Shown: positions 6,593-12,361 of the stretch, in pieces | Layout: the number at the start of each line of letters is the position of its first letter | How positions within the stretch are numbered: position 1 is the stretch's first letter | Source of the DNA: Thiomargarita sp. | GTDB taxonomy: Bacteria > Pseudomonadota > Gammaproteobacteria > Beggiatoales > Beggiatoaceae | NCBI GenBank assembly: GCA_020721025.1 | Contig: DYNO01000092.1 | Span: 1 to 12,361, forward strand | Length of the DNA: 12,361 bases | Direction of reading: 5' to 3' | The notes under the pieces: model-generated | What the model saw: the letters and a program-made list of their open reading frames with translations, nothing else | The model's database searches: none | What the model was told of the DNA's origin: nothing | Translations under genes and position numbers: made by a program

Positions 6593-7277
6593 TCAATTTT
6601 CAGAAAGCGTTGCATCATGTAAATGAAGTGTTTTTGTTAAAATTGTAGTCGCAACAGCATGACTGGTAAACAAAATCGCGCTCCCTTGTTGGCAAAATCG
6701 CTCCAATCGTTGCTACACTCACAAACTAGCTGTTTCATTCAAACTTGCGGTCGGTTCGTCAGCCAGCAACACTTGAGGACGGGTCAACAAAGTTCGCACC
6801 AAAGCCAAACGTGCCTGCTGTCCGCCAGACAATTGCGAAGCCTCATGCTCCAACGGAATCTCGCCCAAGCCCACTTGCTGCAATTTTGTTTGTAATATCT
6901 CTGTAGAAAATGGCAATTAAAGAGTGAAATCGCGTTTTCTGGATTGCAATATTTTCTGAAGGATACAATAAGTTATCTCGAATACTGCCAGCAAAAATCA
7001 CCAGTTGCTGCGGTAACAACGCGATATTGGCACGCCATGCGGCAAAACCCAATTGTTGCACTGTCTGTCCACCACAGCGTAATTGTCCCGCGTGCAGTGG
7101 ATATAAACACGCCAATGTCCACAGCACCGTCGTTTTTCCAATACCAGACAAGCCCTTAAGATGCACACAATCGCCCGCTCCCAAATCAAACGAAGCCGAA
7201 CCGTTGAGAATTAAGCTCGCTGTCATCCCCTGACCGCGCAGAATATGCAGTGATTTTGCTGAGAGTAACGCATTCAT
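6593..7277 (-). pseudogene. Decayed FetA/YbbL-like ABC transporter ATP-binding protein
   Basis: Conceptual translation across the lesions gives a full-length (about 228 codon) ATPase. It starts MNALLSAKSLHILRG and has Walker A GLSGIGKT (42-49) and then LLPQQLVIFAGSIRDNLLYP in the first frame. After one frameshift near 6930-6940 it continues as LQTKLQQVGLGEIPLEH, LSGGQQARLALVR (signature), VLLADEPTASLN (Walker B) and ILFTSHA (switch histidine), ending at TGA 6593-6595. Besides the frameshift, the downstream frame has stops at 6917-6919 (TAA), 6719-6721 (TGA) and 6713-6715 (TAG). The spacing and sequence resemble the metal-related exporter ATPase FetA/YbbL. The usual permease partner FetB/YbbM is absent. 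The start lies 2 bp after the upstream glycosyltransferase stop, so the two were probably translationally coupled. Confidence 0.85.
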
Positions 7278-7279
7278 TC

Positions 7280-8686
7280 TTAATGATTTTTCCACCATAA
7301 TTTGAACGCATTGAACACATTTTGCCATTTTGGGGAGTCACGCAGGCAAAATCCTTCATCATTGATAAACAGAATCTTCGCATTTAACCAAGAGAGCCCA
7401 ATAATGGGCTGATAGTCCGATTGCACCACCAAGTCGTATTTTCCGCGCATTTTCCAAAATTGCCACCATCGTTTCAATCGCTTAGGAGAGAGTGGCAACG
7501 TAAATTGAGGGCGAGGCACTTGATATACCATCTCGCCATTGAGCAACGGCATAAAAGTAACTTGTAATTCAGGACGTTGCAGTTGAGCCTCGACTAAGGC
7601 TTCTTGAATTTTGGTGGCATGTAAATTGACTGTCCAAGCGATAAGTATGCGTTTAAACTCAGGATTTTGTAGCACGGCTGCAATTTTATCGTTGCTCTGA
7701 TATGCCGCGGCAAGTTGAATATTTCGCTTACCCATACGCCCCGCATCAAAATCGACCAAGGCATGATGATGCAACTCAGCAAGATCAGATTTGCCAATCA
7801 GATGATAATACACGGCTTTTTTATAAATCAGCCGGCGAACATCAGCAATTAATTTGGGACGCACTTGATGAACAGTCAGTAAATCCAATACGTTACGATT
7901 GTCATAATACAGTACCCACGTTGACACTTTTGCAGCTGCCGATAAGTGCCAAATCAATGATTTTGCTGACACAACCACCCGATGCCCCATTTTACCAATC
8001 CGTAAACACCATTCAACATCATCAAAATGGATGAAATAATCCCGCCATAAACCCGCTTGTTTCGCCACATCCGCACGAATCAACAGGGAAGCCGCAGCCA
8101 CATATTCCACATCCATATATGAATTACAGTGTATCAAATGTTGGCTTAAATCAACATCTTCCGAAAGTAACTGTTGAGCAGTTTTGCCCTGCCATGCTGG
8201 AATCCATTCTAAATGTCGGTTTAGAATCAAATGTCCCGGATGATGTTGTGTGTCCACAAATGCACCCATCTCATTGATTCGCCACGGATAATCTAATTGC
8301 ATCATGGTTGAACCGGCAATGGCAACTCTTGGTTTTTCCTCCAACACAGCCACCAATTCTGCCAACGCCCGCTGATGCACCAACACATCATTATCCAACA
8401 GCCACAAATACTTATAACGATTTTCTGGCTGCGAAAACGCCCATTGTAATCCCGTATTAAAACCGCCCGTCCCACCTAGATTTTCTGCGTTATAAATCAG
8501 ATGGACGTAGGGATATTGCCCGCGTAGCACTTCTGCGGTACCATCATTGCTGGCATTGTCAACCACTAAAATATCAATTGCTTCAGTGGGATAGTCTAAC
8601 GTCATCACTGAATCAAGTAAATCTAAAACATATTGTTTTTTGTTCCAAGTGACAATGATAATTAAAATTGCAGGTGTTTGTGACAT
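7280..8686 (-). CDS. Family 2 glycosyltransferase (GlfT/rhamnosyltransferase type) with extra C-terminal domain
   Basis: A 468-residue cytoplasmic or membrane-associated enzyme likely to act in cell-surface polysaccharide assembly. The GT-A domain shows IIIVTWNKKQYV (9-20), VVDNASNDGT (41-50) and GGTGGFNTG (71-79). It also has LDND (97-100, metal and nucleotide-sugar binding), HFDDVEWCLR (220-229, including the likely catalytic base) and WHLSAAAKVS (246-255). These features match galactofuranosyl- and rhamnosyltransferases. Residues from about 340 onward (EFKRILIAWTVNL... KYDLVVQSDYQPIIG... ILFINDEGFCLRD) form an additional region that I do not recognise. The ATG at 8686 is preferred; a TTG at 8746 would add 20 residues that do not fit the family. 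The donor sugar is not determinable from sequence alone. Confidence 0.88.
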   Translation of the reverse strand: MSQTPAILIIIVTWNKKQYVLDLLDSVMTLDYPTEAIDILVVDNASNDGTAEVLRGQYPYVHLIYNAENLGGTGGFNTGLQWAFSQPENRYKYLWLLDNDVLVHQRALAELVAVLEEKPRVAIAGSTMMQLDYPWRINEMGAFVDTQHHPGHLILNRHLEWIPAWQGKTAQQLLSEDVDLSQHLIHCNSYMDVEYVAAASLLIRADVAKQAGLWRDYFIHFDDVEWCLRIGKMGHRVVVSAKSLIWHLSAAAKVSTWVLYYDNRNVLDLLTVHQVRPKLIADVRRLIYKKAVYYHLIGKSDLAELHHHALVDFDAGRMGKRNIQLAAAYQSNDKIAAVLQNPEFKRILIAWTVNLHATKIQEALVEAQLQRPELQVTFMPLLNGEMVYQVPRPQFTLPLSPKRLKRWWQFWKMRGKYDLVVQSDYQPIIGLSWLNAKILFINDEGFCLRDSPKWQNVFNAFKLWWKNH

Positions 8687-8773
8687 GGTATCATTTAAAA
8701 TAGCTGATGAGCGGGTGTCTGGCAGATAAAAATCTTGAATAAACAACTCGATACAAATATATCGGGGAGTCGG

Positions 8774-8810
8774 TTATTTGAAAAATTTGAGCAATCATCG
8801 TTTCAAATAA
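8774..8810. repeat. Perfect 10-bp inverted repeat downstream of ribE
   Basis: TTATTTGAAA (8774-8783) and TTTCAAATAA (8801-8810) are exact reverse complements with a 17-nt spacer. The repeat begins 2 nt after the ribE stop codon and lies between ribE and the glycosyltransferase. The stem is AT-rich and lacks a following T-run, so it may be an mRNA 3'-end hairpin or a protein-binding site. Confidence 0.5.
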
Positions 8811-8812
8811 TA

Positions 8813-9463
8813 TTAGCTGAAACCGTGTTGCTGTAGAAAATTTTTCGTGAGCTTGGACGGTACACTTTCCGTTTGGGCTAACAGTAATCTTTCTAAATAA
8901 CGAGCAATTACATCAACTTCCAAATTGACTCGTTGCCCAGCGATGGCTTGATCTAGTGTGGTGTTTTTTAAAGTATGTGGCACTAAATTGACTGTAAATT
9001 CATTTTGTTGGATAGTATTTACTGTCAAACTGATGCCGTCGATACAAATCGAGCCTTTGGCGGCAATATATTTCAATAAAGCCTGTGGCGCATGGAGATG
9101 CAACCGGGTAGATCGCCCATCTGTGGCAAGTTTATAAATTGTTCCCACACTATCAACATGACCACTGACCAGATGTCCACCCAATGGCGTTTGCAAAGTC
9201 AGAGCTTTTTCTAAATTAACCGCGTTTCCAACCCGTAACGCGCCCAACGTAGTTTTTTGTAAACTTTCGTTGGAAATATCTGCGTAAAATCCGTCAGTTG
9301 TTAATTTGATTACGGTTAAACAAACACCATTGACGGCAATGCTGTCGCCTAGTTGTACCGTTTGTAAGCCTAAATCTACCGTGTGGATGTGAATTCGGGC
9401 ATCATTGCCTAATGATTCTAATTGTACAACGTTGCCAATTGCTTGAATAATGCCGGTAAACAT
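8813..9463 (-). CDS. ribE: Riboflavin synthase alpha subunit
   Basis: A 216-residue cytoplasmic enzyme that converts two molecules of 6,7-dimethyl-8-ribityllumazine into riboflavin and the pyrimidinedione precursor. It has two homologous lumazine-binding barrels. The first begins MFTGIIQAIG (1-10) and contains GDSIAVNGVCLTV (39-51). The second begins at GGHLVSGHVDSVG (95-107) and contains KGSICIDGISLTVN (136-149). The C-terminal helix needed for trimer formation follows (about 185-214, ARYLERLL... KNFLQQHGF). The length is normal. The ATG opens the invariant MFTGII; only a weak AGAAA lies upstream. No other riboflavin genes are nearby, and the short upstream gap is too small for an FMN riboswitch. 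The name is ribC in some gammaproteobacterial annotations. Confidence 0.97.
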   Translation of the reverse strand: MFTGIIQAIGNVVQLESLGNDARIHIHTVDLGLQTVQLGDSIAVNGVCLTVIKLTTDGFYADISNESLQKTTLGALRVGNAVNLEKALTLQTPLGGHLVSGHVDSVGTIYKLATDGRSTRLHLHAPQALLKYIAAKGSICIDGISLTVNTIQQNEFTVNLVPHTLKNTTLDQAIAGQRVNLEVDVIARYLERLLLAQTESVPSKLTKNFLQQHGFS

Positions 9464-9545
9464 AATTTTTCTAAATTTGGTTTTTAGGGATGATCCGTGA
9501 GTTCAAAAGTCTGGGTCTCACAATCAATTGAAATTACAGTGAATA

Positions 9546-10526
9546 TTATGCTGCTTGTGCGAATTCGTCTGCGGGTTGATTTTCGGCATCCTCAATATTT
9601 TCGACACAAGTGAGATCGACAAAGACTTGTTCTAATGAGCGTTTTTCAGGTGTAAGTTCAAATAAGCCCCAATTTCCAGCAACGGACTGCTCAACCAATA
9701 ATTCTGCTGGATTGGTTTCTGCACTGTGTTGAATGCGGATATGAGTTTCATCAACGATTTCAAGCTGTTCAATGCCTGCCAGTTGTTGCAAAATTTCTGG
9801 TGCGGGAGGGCGACGCAAACCCACTAATAAACTGTTTGTTTGCATTTGGGAAAACAGCCCGTCAATTGTGTCATTTAAAATTAATCGTCCACGATTAATA
9901 ATTTGCACATGATCACACACCATCTGCACTTCCGGCAAAATGTGAGTCGAGAGAATCACGCTGTGTTCCCGCCCCAATTCACGAATCAGTTCCCGAATTT
10001 CACGAATTTGAATGGGGTCTAAACCGACGGTCGGTTCGTCCAAAATAACAATCGCAGGGATATGGATAATCGCTTGGGCGATGCCGACCCGTTGTTGGTA
10101 ACCTTTTGATAAATTTCCAATTAAGCGACGATTGACATGACCTAAACCACAAAGTTCTAACGCTCTATCGACTGCATCATCGACATCCGCGCGTGGAATT
10201 TGATGCAATTTGGCACAAAAGGTCAAAAATTCATCGACTTGCATGTCACGATACAGCGGCAGTTGTTCGGGCAGATATCCCAACGCCATTTTCGCTTGCA
10301 ACGGTTGGTCAAGCATGTCATAGCCGGCGACGGTGATTTGTCCGTGCGTGGGGGCGAGAGTGCCAGTAATCATTTGCATCGTCGTGGTTTTGCCGGCACC
10401 GTTGGGACCAAGAAAACCAAGCACTTGTCCGCGTTTCACTTCAAAACTGATGTCATTGACAGCACAATTTGCGCCATAGTAACGCGAGAGATTTTTTACA
10501 GCAATCAGGGTTTCTGAACTCATCAT
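9546..10526 (-). CDS. ABC-2 type (GldA/CcmA-like) transporter ATP-binding protein, no permease nearby
   Basis: A 326-residue ATPase that would energise an ABC-2 exporter at the inner membrane. Motifs in order are Walker A GPNGAGKTT (40-48), Q-loop YLPEQ (84-88), signature LSKGYQQR (139-146), Walker B IVILDEP (159-165), D-loop VGLD, and switch histidine in LSTHILPEV (192-200). All key residues are intact. Residues 230-326 form the C-terminal regulatory-type extension (DUF4162-like) that ends these proteins, closing with an acidic tail. The start is an ATG pair at 10521-10526 without a strong Shine-Dalgarno. It begins 18 bp after the TldE-like gene and was probably transcribed with it. The next gene downstream is ribE, so the partner permease must lie elsewhere, or the protein serves another role. 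Confidence 0.92.
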   Translation of the reverse strand: MMSSETLIAVKNLSRYYGANCAVNDISFEVKRGQVLGFLGPNGAGKTTTMQMITGTLAPTHGQITVAGYDMLDQPLQAKMALGYLPEQLPLYRDMQVDEFLTFCAKLHQIPRADVDDAVDRALELCGLGHVNRRLIGNLSKGYQQRVGIAQAIIHIPAIVILDEPTVGLDPIQIREIRELIRELGREHSVILSTHILPEVQMVCDHVQIINRGRLILNDTIDGLFSQMQTNSLLVGLRRPPAPEILQQLAGIEQLEIVDETHIRIQHSAETNPAELLVEQSVAGNWGLFELTPEKRSLEQVFVDLTCVENIEDAENQPADEFAQAA

Positions 10527-10544
10527 TGTCTATTTATCAGTGAG

Positions 10545-11870
10545 TTATAAAGTAAAACTAAAATCGTTAATCAACGCGCCGGGCAGATAGGCACTTTGGG
10601 TTGAACGTTCTTGATATGTTCCTGTTTCTAAAATAAAATCTCGTTGTTCGGTGAGAGCTTGCAAATTTTCCCCCAACATTTGATACAACGTTTCATCAAA
10701 ACGCATCACATTGAGCGGGGCAACAATTTCGCCATTTTCCACCCAAAATGTGGCAAAACGCGTCATACCGGTCATGCGACAGGCGGGACGATCTGAGTAG
10801 TTCAAGTACCATAAGTTATTGATATAAATACCATTGTTCAGCGTTCGCAACACCTGCGCTTGAGGAAAATTGCCGGCGGCAAGTTCAACCGATTCTGGAC
10901 TTTCATCGTCATTTGCCCCATTGGTAGCTAGGGTAAATTCTTTGGCAGATCGGGGAGACACGAGGGCTTCGGCGTATTTTCCTTGCGTAATCAATGGCAC
11001 CGTCGCAGGCTTGATAAATCCTTCGGCTTGAAAATTGGCAGCAACTCCAGTGGTGGTATTTTCTGTTAAGTAAATCATTGGGTTAAGCGAATACGCGGGC
11101 GTGGCTAACATTTTTAACAATGGGCTTTGTTTGTTGTGTTGCGATTTTACACTAAATCCGCCCCAATTGAGTAACTCAATGATTTCATTCAGCGCGGCAG
11201 GAGCGAGATAGACTGGATATTTGCCGGGGGCAATAGTACGAGCGGGATATTTGAGTAAATTCAATTGGTTAATTGCATCAGTCATTTTGTGCTGCAATGC
11301 CGTATTTTCCCATTGAAAACCCGCATAATTGCATTTCACCGCTTTATCTCTGTCGTGATAGAGACTCCAATCGACATTGAAAGTGTAGCGACTTTGCCAG
11401 TTGCGCTGTCCCAAAGAATTGGCAAATCCTCGAAAAATTCCCCCCGCGGCGTAAATTCCGACACAATCGTGATTTTGCGTCAGGGTGAGGAACTCAATCA
11501 GCGCGTCTTCTGTGGCGGGAAGCTGATTGGGCGGATCGTCAAAAGTGGAACAAATGTTGGTGGCGTATAATAAGTAAGGGTCGTCGGGCAAATGGGGCAG
11601 GCGGGAACGCAAAGTGTCTAATAAGGCTTGACTTCGTTGCATATCTTCACTCAAATCACCGCTGAGAGCCAGTTCGCCTAATGCGTGACGCTGACCTTGT
11701 ATTAAGTTGAGTTTGAGGTAAAGTTGGGTGACACTGCCTATTTGACGAATTTTTGCGTGATTAAAACGAGTAAAATCAGAGTGTTCCGCAGCAAACCAAG
11801 CCAAATAAATTTCATTGGCGTGAAGTTGTTGCGTGAGTGTGTCTGCGAAAGTGGCAAAATAATCTTGCAT
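10545..11870 (-). CDS. TldD/PmbA-family protein, TldE-like subunit lacking the zinc motif
   Basis: A 441-residue cytosolic member of the TldD/TldE (PmbA) modulator-of-gyrase family. In characterised cases TldD and TldE form a heterodimeric metalloprotease that degrades unfolded peptides and trims microcin B17-type and related precursors. The family signature is clearest near the C-terminus, with NNGIYINNLWYLNYSD (345-360), then RFATFWVENGEIVAPLNVMRF (371-391). The mid-region QSPLLKMLATPAYSLNP (248-264) aligns in feel with PmbA. No HExxxH zinc motif is present anywhere, so it should be the non-catalytic TldE-type partner. No TldD gene is in the window. The first ATG is used, with no visible Shine-Dalgarno. 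It precedes the ABC ATPase by 18 bp. Confidence 0.85.
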   Translation of the reverse strand: MQDYFATFADTLTQQLHANEIYLAWFAAEHSDFTRFNHAKIRQIGSVTQLYLKLNLIQGQRHALGELALSGDLSEDMQRSQALLDTLRSRLPHLPDDPYLLYATNICSTFDDPPNQLPATEDALIEFLTLTQNHDCVGIYAAGGIFRGFANSLGQRNWQSRYTFNVDWSLYHDRDKAVKCNYAGFQWENTALQHKMTDAINQLNLLKYPARTIAPGKYPVYLAPAALNEIIELLNWGGFSVKSQHNKQSPLLKMLATPAYSLNPMIYLTENTTTGVAANFQAEGFIKPATVPLITQGKYAEALVSPRSAKEFTLATNGANDDESPESVELAAGNFPQAQVLRTLNNGIYINNLWYLNYSDRPACRMTGMTRFATFWVENGEIVAPLNVMRFDETLYQMLGENLQALTEQRDFILETGTYQERSTQSAYLPGALINDFSFTL

Positions 11871-12002
11871 AATCAGGTGAAATCCGCGGCGGAGGACGAA
11901 TTTCTTATTGTAACGTTTGTCTTGAATAATCGCGGAGGAATGCGAATTTTAAATGAATTTTTTAATATCTGATTTCATTTGGGACAGGGGACAACGAGAC
12001 AG

Positions 12003-12141
12003 TTAATTCTCTTTGGTAAGACGAGCAATTAAATCTTTTAACCAATTAATTTCTTTATCTTTCTGTTCAAGTAAAATATCTTTTTGGGTATTCAATAATT
12101 GACATTTTTCTAATTCATGAAGTATTTCCTCTAATATAAAA
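12003..12141 (-). pseudogene. C-terminal tail of a coiled-coil protein cut off by the MITE-like element
   Basis: The minus strand reads ILEEILHELEKCQLLN, then TQKDILLEQKDKEINW and LKDLIARLTKEN before a TAA at 12003-12005. The strongly amphipathic, charged heptad pattern suggests a coiled coil, and the codons look like real coding sequence. There is no ATG, GTG or CTG start in a suitable place. Upstream the frame runs into the MITE-like element and reaches a TGA inside it (12168-12170). The simplest reading is a gene whose 5' part was separated or lost when the element inserted. Coiled-coil tails of this kind occur on many nuclease-like and hypothetical Beggiatoa proteins, so the parent family cannot be named. 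Confidence 0.5.
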
Positions 12142-12257
12142 TAGGAGTTACGCAGTTGAATCGTTACTCAATTGATTTTATTAAAATATCAACAAATCGA
12201 TCAAAATACTAACTTTTTGAATAAATTGAAAATTAGATTTGAACTGCGTAACTCCTA
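12142..12257. mobile_element. 116-bp MITE-like palindromic element, copy 2
   Basis: Same length and orientation as the copy at 5332-5447, with 17 differences by hand count. It is bounded by TA on both sides, and its termini GGAGTTACGC/GCGTAACTCC are perfect. The outer arms match further inward (GGAGTTACGCAGTT/AACTGCGTAACTCC), and the right end is identical to copy 1 over its last 20 bases. Most differences lie in the central region, as expected for a nonautonomous element whose ends are conserved for transposase recognition. It interrupts a minus-strand coiled-coil reading frame. Confidence 0.85.
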
Positions 12258-12361
12258 TAAAATTGAGTGGTGGCAACCTTAAATGACTTGAAAATAATCA
12301 GCTGGGAAGAGTTAGTTCCTGTTACCGAAACAACTATATTTAGTTTAATATTGCTATATAC

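Larger units (their letters stand above)
11871..12361. other. Right-edge region without an intact gene
   Basis: It holds a candidate leader for the TldE-like gene, a broken coiled-coil reading frame (12003-12141, minus) and the second MITE-like element (12142-12257). Plus-strand motifs CGGAGGACG (11890-11898) and GACAGGGGAC (11983-11992) match the exoprotein leader in reverse complement. Beyond the element, 12258-12361 is AT-rich. It stays open in one frame on each strand, but over so short a distance that this may be chance. A TACAAT hexamer on the minus strand (about 11910-11915) could be a -10 box for the TldE-like gene, but no matching -35 is seen. Confidence 0.45.

Noticed and set aside
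6719..6916. Separate small ATPase-like gene with signature and Walker B motifs only
   Set aside because: It lacks Walker A and starts at a TTG directly after a stop. The motifs complete the upstream ABC frame, so it is the second half of a pseudogene.
9520..9537. ATCAATTGAAA resembling the inner arm of the MITE
   Set aside because: Only about 11 nt are shared and no terminal repeats are present, so it is not a remnant that can be supported.
9464..9545. FMN riboswitch upstream of ribE
   Set aside because: The gap is only 82 bp and shows none of the conserved RFN segments.
12267..12361. Plus-strand frame from GTG reading VVATLNDLKIISWEELVPV to the window edge
   Set aside because: It is only 31 codons, with no Shine-Dalgarno and a competing open frame on the other strand. 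It could be chance in AT-rich DNA.
1..12361. CRISPR array, tRNA or rRNA genes
   Set aside because: No regularly spaced direct repeats, cloverleaf with CCA-type acceptor, or rRNA signature stretches were seen on either strand.

Overview
The window looks like chromosomal DNA of a gammaproteobacterium of moderate to low GC content. A filamentous sulfur oxidiser of the Beggiatoaceae/Thiotrichales type is the best guess. The pointers are gammaproteobacterial-looking housekeeping genes (rpsT with a UUG start, ribE, a PmbA/TldE-like gene, a DUF2919/YfeZ-like membrane protein), a large two-partner-secretion exoprotein of the kind abundant in Beggiatoa and cyanobacteria, and small TA-flanked palindromic elements in intergenic DNA. 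The taxonomic call is inference from protein flavour; no rRNA or other marker is present.

Left part (1-4880): a noncoding or decayed left edge with nested inverted repeats is followed by a minus-strand membrane-anchored family 2 glycosyltransferase (382-1578). A divergent intergenic region with an extended -10 box and a repeat-rich leader then precedes a plus-strand 875-residue secreted TPS/beta-helix exoprotein (1775-4402). After it comes about 480 bp without genes, carrying several inverted repeats.

Middle (4882-5820): a small exported NTF2-like protein, a 116-bp MITE-like element, then rpsT with its own promoter, Shine-Dalgarno and probable terminator. The MITE ends 10 bp upstream of the rpsT -35 box.

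Right part (6023-11870) is all on the minus strand. Read in the direction of transcription, the order is: TldE/PmbA-like protein, ABC ATPase (18 bp gap), riboflavin synthase, GlfT/rhamnosyltransferase-type glycosyltransferase, a decayed FetA/YbbL-like ABC ATPase (2 bp gap; one frameshift and three stops), and a four-helix DUF2919 membrane protein. The first pair is probably co-transcribed. The glycosyltransferase was probably translationally coupled to the ABC gene before that gene decayed.

The right edge (11871-12361) holds the C-terminal tail of a coiled-coil protein whose upstream part is replaced by a second copy of the 116-bp element. The two copies have the same length and about 85% identity, and each is bounded by TA. 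No complete new multi-gene system is evident. The most novel material is the MITE family and its placement, the orphan ABC/TldE-like pair, and the unusual inverted-repeat structures.
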